Part shown: positions 7,228 to 14,264 of the stretch, piece after piece
How positions within the stretch are numbered: the stretch's first letter is position 1
Layout of the letters: every line of letters starts with the position of its first letter
Source: an uncultured Collinsella sp.
GTDB taxonomy: Bacteria; Actinomycetota; Coriobacteriia; Coriobacteriales; Coriobacteriaceae
NCBI GenBank assembly: GCA_934643145.1
Contig: CAKUBM010000027.1
Coordinates: 1-30,579 of the forward strand
Direction of reading: 5' to 3'
DNA: 30,579 bases
Made by a program: the position numbers and the translations under genes
Notes under the pieces: model-generated
What the model was told of the DNA's origin: nothing
Databases searched by the model: none
What the model saw: only the letters and a program-made list of their open reading frames with translations

Positions 7228-8019
7228 ATGGCATCAACTTCAGACCTTTCTCCGGCCGAACGTCAGCGATTTATCATGAACTGGCTGGCCGAAAAGCCAA
7301 ATATCTCGGTATCCGACATCGTTCGCCGCTTTTCGGTTTCGGAAGTTACCGCGCGACACGACCTCGTCTCGCTGGAATCGGAAGGCAAATTGCGTCGCGT
7401 ACGTGGCGGAGCGGTATCGCTTTCTCGTTCCAATGCCATTTCGTATCCCGAAGAGCGCATCAATGTCCAGGTCGAGGCCAAGGAGGCAATCGCCGCGACC
7501 GCGGCAACCCTTGTTGACGATGGTGACGTTCTGGTGATTGACATCGGCACCACGGCCTTTTACTTCACTAAAGCCCTCATGGACAAACGCGATATCACCA
7601 TCATCACCGGCGATCTTGCCATCGCAAACTATGCCAGCTTTAATCTGCCCAATGCTTCGGTAGTGCTGCTGGGCGGCTCCGTGCGCAAGGGTCACCTCTA
7701 TCTCGCGGGCGCGCTGACGCTCGACTGCATGAGTAAGCTTCATGCCGACAAGGCATTTGTGAGCGCGGACGGATTCCATCCCGACCACGGCTTTACCGTC
7801 GAGCATGACTTCTCGGCCATGATCAAGCGCACGTATCTGACCAACTCAAACCAGGGCTACATGATGGTTGACCAGGGAAAGTTCAACAAGACCAGTTTTT
7901 ATCAGTCTGCTCAGATCGATGACCTCGATGGCATCATCGTTGATGGGGACAACGAGGGCATCATGACAGCGGCAATCGAGAGCAGCCGCAGTCATCCCAA
8001 GCTCTATTTTGCAAAATAA
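7228..8019 (+). CDS. DeoR/GlpR-family transcriptional regulator
   Basis: Sugar-phosphate-responsive repressor, probably of the adjacent transaldolase-PTS operon. The 263-residue product has a DeoR winged helix at about residues 10-65 (SVSDIVRRFSVSEVTARHDL then LESEGKLRRVRGGAV) and a DeoRC sensor domain at about 75-235 with the IDIGTTAFYFTKAL phosphate-binding region, the TGDLAIANY segment and GGSVRKGHLYLAG. The usual helix reads 'TVRRDL'; here it is 'TARHDL'. The ATG at 7228 has AAAAGGA seven bases upstream; an in-frame ATG at 7114 would add 38 unlike residues and is rejected. Divergent placement from the operon is typical of local control. Length is typical (about 250-265). Confidence 0.9.
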   Translation: MASTSDLSPAERQRFIMNWLAEKPNISVSDIVRRFSVSEVTARHDLVSLESEGKLRRVRGGAVSLSRSNAISYPEERINVQVEAKEAIAATAATLVDDGDVLVIDIGTTAFYFTKALMDKRDITIITGDLAIANYASFNLPNASVVLLGGSVRKGHLYLAGALTLDCMSKLHADKAFVSADGFHPDHGFTVEHDFSAMIKRTYLTNSNQGYMMVDQGKFNKTSFYQSAQIDDLDGIIVDGDNEGIMTAAIESSRSHPKLYFAK

Positions 8020-8022
8020 CTC

Positions 8023-8063
8023 AAATGGCCGGTTCACCCACAGTGAGGGCGAACCGGCCATTT
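8023..8063. terminator. Bidirectional terminator between the DeoR gene and the HAD remnant
   Basis: AAATGGCCGGTTC (8023-8035) pairs perfectly with GAACCGGCCATTT (8051-8063) across a 15-base loop, with A/T-rich ends on both sides. It lies four bases after the regulator stop and directly abuts the minus-strand HAD stop at 8065. Confidence 0.85.
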
Positions 8064-8064
8064 A

Positions 8065-8334
8065 TTAGATCAAGCCGAAGTGGCGCATGGCAGTGACGGT
8101 GCCGTCGTGGGCGACATCGTCGGTCACGTAGTCGGCGACCGCCTTGACCTCGGGCATGGCGTTGCCCATGGCCACGGCCGTCTCGACGGCGACGAGCATG
8201 CCCAGGTCGTTGCCCGAATCGCCAAAGCCAAAGGTGCGCGCATTTCCCTCGCGGCCCAGATACTCCAGCGCTCGCGCCACACCCACGCCCTTGTCGATAC
8301 CCTTGGGGCTCAGCTCGCGATTTGCTTGCTGGAC
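8065..8334 (-). pseudogene. Truncated HAD-IIB (Cof-type) phosphatase, C-terminal part only
   Basis: The minus-strand frame ending at 8065 reads as the last third of a Cof-type sugar phosphatase: ELSPKGIDKGVGVARALEYL (substrate-binding Lys segment), then TFGFGDSGNDLGMLVAVETA (motif IV, Asp pair) and AVAMGNAMPEVKAVADYVT. Reading upstream, homology and the open frame stop at a TGA at 8335-8337, so the N-terminal DxD nucleophile motif and cap are absent. Full-length relatives are about 260-275 residues; about 90 codons remain. An internal GTG at 8286 could start 73 residues but would lack the nucleophile. The break coincides with the left edge of the codon-atypical island, so the gene was probably cut by that insertion or replacement. 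Confidence 0.8.
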
Positions 8335-8439
8335 TCACTTGGAAAAGCGGCGGTAAACGCATCTCCCGGTCAATCCGGCACCGCCGAAGCGAACCCCACA
8401 CACGCCCTCCGGCAAGCGGCACGCGCCCGTCAACGCAAA

Positions 8440-8474
8440 GGTCCGGTGGGACGCACCTAGCATCCCGCCGGACC
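8440..8474 (-). terminator. 12-bp hairpin after the alpha/beta-hydrolase gene
   Basis: GGTCCGG (8440-8446) and GGGA (8448-8451) pair with TCCC (8463-8466) and CCGGACC (8468-8474), joined by one G-U pair. It lies 34 bases beyond the hydrolase stop on the minus strand, followed by TTTGCG. Probable operon terminator, with a weak U-tract. Confidence 0.6.
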
Positions 8475-8507
8475 GTCACTCGTCCAGGAGGCCGCCGCGA
8501 CGAGCCC

Positions 8508-9587
8508 CTAGATCTTCGCAAGCTCCTCGGAGATGACGCGGCAGACGTCCTCAGCCTGAGGCATCACGCCGTACATTTCGAAGAAGCCGTGGTCGCAGCC
8601 GCGATAGCGAATCGCGGTGACGTCAACGCCCGCATCCTGCAGCCTCTTCGCGAATAGCTCGTCCTGATAGCGCAGGTAGTCATACTCGGAAGAGATGATG
8701 ACCGTGCGGGGGAACGCGCTCACGTCCTCCGCGAACAGGGCAGACACCCTCGGGTCGAGCATCTCCTCCGCATTGCCGTTGGTATACATCATTGGCAGGT
8801 CGTCGTTGGCGTTGCGGATGCGATCCACCCTGCTCAGAGCCTCGGCCCTCTGGTCGTTCACGATCTCATAGAGGTCATAGGACCATTCCTCCGGAACAGG
8901 GCCGCCGTCGACGAGCGGATACAGCTCGGCCACGAGCTGTATCCTGTCCGCATGGGACCCGTCGAGGACGACGGCATTGGTCAGGCTTCCGCCCGCGGAG
9001 TCGCCAGCCACGGCGACCCGCGTCGCGTCGACACCCAGCTCATCCGCATGCTCGACAAGCCAGTCGAGCGTCTTCACGCAGTCCTCGACACCACCGGGGA
9101 ACATCGTCTCGGGAGACAGGCGGTACTCCGGGTAGATCGCGACACAGCCCGTTCGCTCAGCGATGTCGCGCAGGCAGTTCTCGTACTGGCCAATGTTGCC
9201 CACCATGAAGCCGCCGCCGTGGATGAACACGAGCGCGGCGGAGCCGCTCTCGTGGCCCTCGGGCGTGAAGACGTGCAGGGGAATGCCCCTGTCGCCAAAG
9301 TTCATGACGACGGTCTTCTTGGCGACGTTCGAGCCCCTCACGACATGGGTCTCCTTGTTAGGAGCGGAACGCCACGCGATCACGTCCACCGGCCCCGCCG
9401 GCGCCGGGCCGGCGGCGAGCTTCGCATGGGCGCGCGCGTAGACGCGCGGATCGAGCACGTGCTCGCGCTCGTCTCCCGGCACGGGCTTCAGCAGGAGCTT
9501 CAGCCCGTTGGGCTCCACGACCTCCCTAGATCCACGCTCAAGCACTTCAAGCTCGGAAGTGGGGTACTTCCTCTCCTCGGTGCCCAT
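8508..9587 (-). CDS. Alpha/beta-hydrolase, HSL/acetyl-esterase family
   Basis: Likely cytoplasmic carboxylesterase. The 359-residue product has the hormone-sensitive-lipase signatures: oxyanion-hole HGGG at 123-126 (FIHGGGFMVGN), nucleophile S197 in GDSAGG, acid D303 (SSEYDYLRYQDELF) and base H333 (CDHGFFEMYG). No signal peptide is visible. The first ~90 residues form a lid-like extension. The start lies two bases after the stop of the aldo/keto reductase, with only a weak ribosome site, so translational coupling is likely. It is last in the PTS/aldolase operon, which suggests removal of an acyl or ester group from an imported sugar derivative; this is inference. Arginine codons include AGG, unlike tex. 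Confidence 0.88.
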   Translation of the reverse strand: MGTEERKYPTSELEVLERGSREVVEPNGLKLLLKPVPGDEREHVLDPRVYARAHAKLAAGPAPAGPVDVIAWRSAPNKETHVVRGSNVAKKTVVMNFGDRGIPLHVFTPEGHESGSAALVFIHGGGFMVGNIGQYENCLRDIAERTGCVAIYPEYRLSPETMFPGGVEDCVKTLDWLVEHADELGVDATRVAVAGDSAGGSLTNAVVLDGSHADRIQLVAELYPLVDGGPVPEEWSYDLYEIVNDQRAEALSRVDRIRNANDDLPMMYTNGNAEEMLDPRVSALFAEDVSAFPRTVIISSEYDYLRYQDELFAKRLQDAGVDVTAIRYRGCDHGFFEMYGVMPQAEDVCRVISEELAKI

Positions 9588-9589
9588 GG

Positions 9590-10534
9590 CTAGCCGATCT
9601 TCAGCTCGTCAAGCTTGGCGTCAAGCTTGGCCATCTCATCGGCGGAAAGCTCCCACTCGAACGTCTCGCAGTTCTGAATCGCGTGGGCGTCCGTGCGCAC
9701 GCCAACGAGCGCGGTGCCCACGTACTCCTTCTGGGTGCTCCAGTTCACGGCGACCTGTGCCACGGGCTTGTCATGAGCCTCGGCGATCTCGTCCATGACC
9801 TTGAGCAGCTCCTGGACGCGCGAGAACTTGGGCTCCTGGAAGTAGTCGTAGAAGCCGCCGCGAACATCGCCCTCCTCGAACTTCGGCAGCTCGCGGAACT
9901 TGCCCGACAGGATGCCCGCGCCAAGGGAGCCATAGGTGAAGGAGTCGATGCCACGCTCGTAACCCCACTTGATGAGGTCCTCGGAGGAGCGGTCGACCAT
10001 GGAATAGGGCGGCTGCTGGACGTCGATCTGAGCGACCTTCTCGCACTCCTCGATCATCTCGGTTGTGAAGTTGGAGACGCCGATGTGGCGAATCTTGCCC
10101 TGCTCCTTGAGGAGCTGGAGGGCGCACATCGTCTCGGAGAACGGGGTCTTGGCGTCGGGCCAGTGCACGAAGTAGAAGTCGATGTAGTCGGTGCGGAGGT
10201 TGCGCAGCGAGCTCTCGACCTCCCTCATGATGTTCTTGAACGAAGAGTCGCGGTCATAGCCGGCGGCGCTGGTGATCAGGCCAACCTTGGTCGAGAGCAG
10301 GTAGCTCTCTCTGTCGACGCCCCTGAGCGCGTTGCCGACGACCTTCTCGGACGTGCCGTTGCCATAGCACGGCGCGGTGTCGATGAGGTTGACGCCGTGA
10401 TCGAGCATGGTGCGGATGGCGGACATGCTGGCGGCGTCATCGTTCTCACCAAAGGAGTCGCCGCCGATCGCCCAGGTGCCCACAGCGAGCTGGGAGACGT
10501 CGACGTCGGAGTTCTTGAGGTGCGTGTAGCGCAT
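9590..10534 (-). CDS. Aldo/keto reductase
   Basis: NAD(P)H-dependent reduction of an aldehyde or ketone, or the reverse. The 314-residue TIM-barrel protein keeps the whole AKR tetrad: D52 and Y57 (NLIDTAPCYGNG), K83 (STKVGL) and H124 (FYFVHWPD). GVSNF near 157 is the usual family strand. TATAAGGAGAGAAC gives a good ribosome site before the ATG at 10534. It is separated from the EIID gene by 97 bases containing a perfect 11-bp hairpin and is followed two bases later by the hydrolase. In the operon it probably interconverts an aldose/ketose or sugar alcohol; the exact substrate is not evident. AGG and AGA arginine codons occur. Confidence 0.92.
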   Translation of the reverse strand: MRYTHLKNSDVDVSQLAVGTWAIGGDSFGENDDAASMSAIRTMLDHGVNLIDTAPCYGNGTSEKVVGNALRGVDRESYLLSTKVGLITSAAGYDRDSSFKNIMREVESSLRNLRTDYIDFYFVHWPDAKTPFSETMCALQLLKEQGKIRHIGVSNFTTEMIEECEKVAQIDVQQPPYSMVDRSSEDLIKWGYERGIDSFTYGSLGAGILSGKFRELPKFEEGDVRGGFYDYFQEPKFSRVQELLKVMDEIAEAHDKPVAQVAVNWSTQKEYVGTALVGVRTDAHAIQNCETFEWELSADEMAKLDAKLDELKIG

Positions 10535-10552
10535 GTTCTCTCCTTATAATGG

Positions 10553-10589
10553 GGCGGCACGCGTCGAATGCCCTCGATCGCGTGCCGCC
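10553..10589 (-). terminator. Perfect 11-bp intercistronic hairpin between EIID and aldo/keto reductase
   Basis: GGCGGCACGCG (10553-10563) pairs with CGCGTGCCGCC (10579-10589), and the loop itself starts and ends with TCGA/TCGAT. On the minus strand the stem is followed by CCCATTATAAGGAG, the reductase ribosome site, with no U-tract. More likely an mRNA-stability or processing element that sets PTS versus enzyme levels than a full terminator. Confidence 0.55.
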
Positions 10590-10631
10590 GGGAATTGCCT
10601 TGGACAAGCTTCTAATGATCCGAAAGCCGCC

Positions 10632-11468
10632 TTACACGATGCCCACGAGGCCGAGGACGAGCGCCAGAACCATGATGCCGACCAGGATGATGTTGACGTT
10701 CACGTTCTTCTTGCGCAGGAGCCAGAGGACGACGAGCGTAAGTCCCAGGGGCACGATGCCCTTGAAGATCGAGTCGAGGTAGGTCTGGATCATAACGGGG
10801 TCAGAGTCCTGAACCGGAATGGACAGGATTGTGTTGAATTGGACGTTCGCCGCGGTCATGGCGCCGATCATCACGAGGCCGATCGTGGAGGTCGCCTTGG
10901 TGATGAGCTTCATGAGACCACCCTCGTACATCTCGGAGATGAAGCTGGTGCCCATGCTGAAGCCGAGGTAGGTCATGAAGTATCGGCAGAGGATCGACGG
11001 GATGTTGTAGATCAGCAAGAACATGATCGCGCCGAGGGGCGAGCCGCTCATGGCGAGGTTGATGCCGATACCGGCGGCGATAACACGCAGGACGCCCCAG
11101 AAGATTGCGTCGCCGATGCCGGACATCGGGCCCATCAGGGAGACCTTGATACCGTCGATGGACTCGGTGTCGAAGTCTTCGTGCTGCGAGTTCTCCCTCT
11201 CCATAGAGGCGACGAGGCCCATGGCGAACGTGCCGACGTTCTGGGTAATGTTGTACCAAGTCGTGTGACGCTTCATGGCGTCGGCACGGGCCTCGGGGTC
11301 ATCGGCGTAGTAGCGGTTAAGCGCGGGCTGGACGGAGTACAGCCAGCCGTCGGCGCCAGCCTTGACAGAACCGCCGGCGCAGGAGGCGAACACGGAGAAG
11401 GAGCGCAGGAAAATGCTGTTGAGCATCTTCTTGTCTTCAGGGCTCACATTCTTGGTCAGGTTGCTCAT
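10632..11468 (-). CDS. PTS EIID component, mannose family
   Basis: Membrane partner of EIIC in mannose-family permeases. The 278-residue product shows family hallmarks: SFSVFASCAGGSVKAGADGW near residue 25, MGLVASMERENSQ near 85, SLMGPMSGIGDAIFWGVLR near 110 and hydrophobic segments in the C-terminal half ending IILVGIMVLALVLGLVGIV. Its ATG overlaps the EIIC stop by four bases (ATGA, 11465-11468), so the two are translationally coupled as in other ManYZ pairs. Typical EIID proteins are 270-285 residues and start with a longer cytoplasmic helix bundle as here. Confidence 0.93.
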   Translation of the reverse strand: MSNLTKNVSPEDKKMLNSIFLRSFSVFASCAGGSVKAGADGWLYSVQPALNRYYADDPEARADAMKRHTTWYNITQNVGTFAMGLVASMERENSQHEDFDTESIDGIKVSLMGPMSGIGDAIFWGVLRVIAAGIGINLAMSGSPLGAIMFLLIYNIPSILCRYFMTYLGFSMGTSFISEMYEGGLMKLITKATSTIGLVMIGAMTAANVQFNTILSIPVQDSDPVMIQTYLDSIFKGIVPLGLTLVVLWLLRKKNVNVNIILVGIMVLALVLGLVGIV

Positions 11469-12277
11469 GCGAAGAAATCCTCCTCGTCGCTGGTTACAGA
11501 GTCGCCGGAAACGGCCTGGGCGGCCACGCCCTTCTTGGTGAGGTCGAAGATCTCCTTGTCGCGGAGGGCGGAGGCCACCGCGATGATGACACCGAGAACC
11601 GCGATGGCGATCATCGGGAGACCGAGGTACTGGTAGAGCGTGAAGCCCAGGAAGAAGTAGATGCTAAGCTCGGTGCTCCACAGCATCTGGAGCAGGAGCG
11701 CCATACCAACGGCGGGCAGGAGGGCGCCCACGGCGTTGAGGCCGTTCATGACATTGGCCGGAATCTGGTTAACGATGGCGGCAACGGGCTCGGCACCGAG
11801 GTAAACGCCAAGGAAGGCGATGAGGCCAAAGACGGCGTACTTAACGAACCAGAGAACGAAGTGCTGAAGCGCGAGGCCCTTCTCGTTGCCCTCAGCGGCC
11901 ATCTTGTCAAAGGTGGCGGCGAAGAACGCGAGGAACACGTTGTTCATGAAGATCGAGAGGAACGCGGTGACGACGCCCACGGGAACGGCCAGCGTGATAG
12001 CAGCACCCTGGTCGATGCCGGCGCCAACGGTGAAGGCGACGGCGAGGGCGGTCGCGGTAACGGGCTCGGCGGAGATAGCGCCACCGATGTTAACCGCGCC
12101 CATGAAGATCGCCTCGAGAGAGGCACCGATGATGACACCGGTCTTGACGTCGCCCATCAGGAGGCCCGCAACGAGGCCTACCACGAGAGGACGCTCGATC
12201 ATGCACTGACCGAGAACCCAGTTGCCGCCGTAGCAAATCAGCACGGTCAACCAGGCCATTATTGCCAACCCAATCAT
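11465..12277 (-). CDS. PTS EIIC component, mannose family
   Basis: Sugar-translocating membrane subunit. The 270-residue protein is almost wholly hydrophobic and carries the conserved RPLVVGLVAGLLMGDVKTGV segment near residue 28, then GASLEAIFMGAVNIGGAISA, both typical of ManY/AgaC/SorA-type EIIC. AAAGGAAG lies upstream of the ATG at 12277. It follows EIIB by 46 bases that include an 8-bp perfect hairpin (12300-12319) and overlaps EIID by four bases. The subfamily (GalNAc, sorbose, fructoselysine and others) cannot be fixed by eye. Confidence 0.93.
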   Translation of the reverse strand: MIGLAIMAWLTVLICYGGNWVLGQCMIERPLVVGLVAGLLMGDVKTGVIIGASLEAIFMGAVNIGGAISAEPVTATALAVAFTVGAGIDQGAAITLAVPVGVVTAFLSIFMNNVFLAFFAATFDKMAAEGNEKGLALQHFVLWFVKYAVFGLIAFLGVYLGAEPVAAIVNQIPANVMNGLNAVGALLPAVGMALLLQMLWSTELSIYFFLGFTLYQYLGLPMIAIAVLGVIIAVASALRDKEIFDLTKKGVAAQAVSGDSVTSDEEDFFA

Positions 12278-12299
12278 TTGACTTCCTTTCTTTCATTTC

Positions 12300-12319
12300 A
12301 TTTGGCCGCCTGGCCAAAT
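12300..12319 (-). other. Perfect 8-bp hairpin between EIIB and EIIC genes
   Basis: ATTTGGCC (12300-12307), loop GCCT, GGCCAAAT (12312-12319). It occupies nearly half of the 46-base gap and sits just upstream of the EIIC ribosome site; the sequence after it on the minus strand is GAAATGAAAG, not a U-tract. Possible mRNA processing or stability element. Confidence 0.5.
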
Positions 12320-12323
12320 CCCC

Positions 12324-12827
12324 TTATTTCCCCGCCGCCTCGATCAGACTCTTGAGAGGAGTCTTGGGATTGGACGGGATAAGCTGATGGAAAACCGGAA
12401 TACCCTGCTCGCAAAGCTCCTTTGCGGCCTCGAGCTCATCCGGGTTGAGCATGATCGTGGAGTTGAGGGCGACCTTGCTATCCGGATCGGACTTGTCGAA
12501 GCGGCCGACGTTGGCAACGTTCACGCCCTCGATCTTGCCCGGCGCGCCCTTAACGAGCTCAAGCACGTCACGCACGCAGTTGGTGAGCGCGAAGATGCGC
12601 ATGGAGTCCGCACGCGGATCGTTCGCGATGCGGCAAGCATCCGGAACGTCCTTGACGAGGAGCTTCTGGCCCGCCGGCGTACCCATGGAAAGCGTCATAC
12701 GAAGGGCGTCGCTCTCCACGGCGTGCTTGTTGGCGACGATGATCCTGGTGGTGTTGAGCTCCTTGGTCCACACCAGGGCGACCTGTCCGTGAATCAGACG
12801 GTCATCGACTCGAACCTGAACAATCAT
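12324..12827 (-). CDS. PTS EIIB component, mannose family
   Basis: Histidine-phosphorylated EIIB. The 167-residue protein opens with VRVDDRLIHGQVALVWTKE; H13 in this motif is the phosphorylation site of the mannose/sorbose family. Length matches stand-alone EIIB proteins (about 160-165). AGAGAGGAAGC provides the ribosome site for the ATG at 12827. It lies 29 bases after the EIIA stop. Separate EIIA and EIIB genes, instead of an AB fusion as in E. coli ManX, are usual for sorbose, GalNAc and gut-bacterial systems. Confidence 0.93.
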   Translation of the reverse strand: MIVQVRVDDRLIHGQVALVWTKELNTTRIIVANKHAVESDALRMTLSMGTPAGQKLLVKDVPDACRIANDPRADSMRIFALTNCVRDVLELVKGAPGKIEGVNVANVGRFDKSDPDSKVALNSTIMLNPDELEAAKELCEQGIPVFHQLIPSNPKTPLKSLIEAAGK

Positions 12828-12856
12828 TGCTTCCTCTCTCTACTTGTTAGTACTCT

Positions 12857-13285
12857 CTAATCAAAGAAGTCTCCTTCGGACTCCTCGTTGTCCAAGACCT
12901 TGCTCGGAGGCTCGACGACCTGCATCGTCGCCCTCGCCAGCTCGACGCTCTGCTTGATCGAATCTGCCGTGACCGGCTCGGCGCCGAGGAGCGTCTCGAT
13001 CACGAGGCCGAGGTTCATACCGGTGACGTGGACGATCCCGCGCTTCTCCGGCTCCATAAGGACGACCTTCTGGAAGACGGAACCACCGTAGATGTCGGTG
13101 AAGATGATGGCCTCGTCCTCAGGGCCCACCGAGTCTATAAAGGCCTGGATGCGAGGGGTGAAATCGGAGTCGTCCACGTAGCAGTCAACTGCCTCCACCA
13201 TGTCCGCCATGCCGGTCAGGATTCCGATCGAGCTCCTGATTCCGCTTGCAAGGTGGCCGTGCGACGCGACAAGAACTTTCTTCAT
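12857..13285 (-). CDS. PTS EIIA component, mannose family
   Basis: Accepts phosphate from HPr. The 142-residue single EIIA domain begins KKVLVASHGHLASGI, where H9 aligns with the phosphorylated histidine of EIIA-Man (GTHG in E. coli). EAIIFTDIYGGSVFQKVVLM around residues 70-90 matches the 'DLxGGSPFN' region. TAGGAGAGACTC precedes the ATG; the gene starts ten bases after the aldolase stop. The last residues are acidic (NEESEGDFFD), an addition to the usual domain. Confidence 0.92.
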   Translation of the reverse strand: MKKVLVASHGHLASGIRSSIGILTGMADMVEAVDCYVDDSDFTPRIQAFIDSVGPEDEAIIFTDIYGGSVFQKVVLMEPEKRGIVHVTGMNLGLVIETLLGAEPVTADSIKQSVELARATMQVVEPPSKVLDNEESEGDFFD

Positions 13286-13295
13286 CGAGTCTCTC

Positions 13296-14150
13296 CTAGA
13301 GCGAATAGTGGTTGGGGTTCAGAAGCTGGATCTTGCTGGCGACGAACGCGCGCATGTCGGGGGCGGCGTCCATCAGGAGGCCAACGCCGTTGCCGTCGTT
13401 CTTACCGGAGTTGATGTCCTTCTCGAAGGCGCGGTACATGGAACGGAAGTACTCCGTGGCGATGTTGAACTTACTCATGCCGAGGTTCACGGCCTCCTGG
13501 AGCTGCTCGTCGGGGATGTCGGAGCATCCGTGCATGACGAGGGGGACGCTGACGGCCTCCCTGCAGGCCTTGATGCGCTCCATGTCGAGGTTCGGGACCT
13601 TGACATAGGGGCCATGGGCATTGCCGACGGCGATGGCGAGCGAGCCGCAACCGGTGCCCTCGACAAACTCCTCGGCGAGGTTCGGGTCGGTGTAGTGGTC
13701 GCTGTTCACGAAGTCGTTGGCGTCAGAGCCGTTGCCGACATGGCCGAGCTCGGCCTCGATGTCGACGTCGAAGATCTTGGCGACCTGGACGACGTCCTTC
13801 GTGAGCTGGTAGTTCTCCTCATAGGGAAGTGAGGAGCCGTCGACCATGACGGATGGGAAGCCGGCCTTGACGCCCTTGACGGCGATCTCGTAACCAGCGG
13901 AGTGATCCTGGTGGACGGCGACGGGCACGCTCGCGCGCTCGGCGTAATAGCGGGCGGCGAAGGCGATGATGTCGAGGGCGCAGTGGTCCTCGAAGCCGGG
14001 CCAGTACTGGATGATGATGGGCATGTGCTCATCCTCGGCGGCCTGGATCGCATAACGGATGGTCTCCGTATTGATGACGTTAATCGCGGGCACGCCATAG
14101 TGGTGCTCGGTCGCATGTTGAAGAAGCTCGTTGACCTTGATGAGAGACAT
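13296..14150 (-). CDS. Class II (zinc-dependent) ketose-bisphosphate aldolase-like protein, altered phosphate loop
   Basis: Expected to cleave a ketose phosphate to a triose phosphate and an aldehyde. The 284-residue product has the class II barrel: catalytic D82 and zinc ligand H83 (AVHQDHSAG), acidic E134, zinc ligands H179 (AVGNAHGPY) and H207 (LVMHGCSDIP). In fructose- and tagatose-bisphosphate aldolases the last motif reads HGGSG or HGASG and its glycines hold the substrate phosphate; here it is HGCSD, so the substrate or its phosphorylation state may differ. Length is normal. GTGAAAGGAAG lies upstream of the ATG at 14150. It heads the PTS part of the operon, ten bases before EIIA. Could also be a homologue that has moved to a different reaction. 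Confidence 0.85.
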   Translation of the reverse strand: MSLIKVNELLQHATEHHYGVPAINVINTETIRYAIQAAEDEHMPIIIQYWPGFEDHCALDIIAFAARYYAERASVPVAVHQDHSAGYEIAVKGVKAGFPSVMVDGSSLPYEENYQLTKDVVQVAKIFDVDIEAELGHVGNGSDANDFVNSDHYTDPNLAEEFVEGTGCGSLAIAVGNAHGPYVKVPNLDMERIKACREAVSVPLVMHGCSDIPDEQLQEAVNLGMSKFNIATEYFRSMYRAFEKDINSGKNDGNGVGLLMDAAPDMRAFVASKIQLLNPNHYSL

Positions 14151-14264
14151 CTTTGTCTTCCTTTCACCTGAATAATCATTGGATCGGACAGTTCTCAGCT
14201 CGTCAGCTGGTTGAACACGAAGCGAAGCGCGAGGCAGGCAGGCGCTTGCGAGGCGCGGTGGAGC

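Noticed and set aside
8021..8521. Minus-strand open frame across the HAD remnant junction
   Set aside because: Arg-rich, different frame from the HAD remnant, crosses a terminator, no homology.
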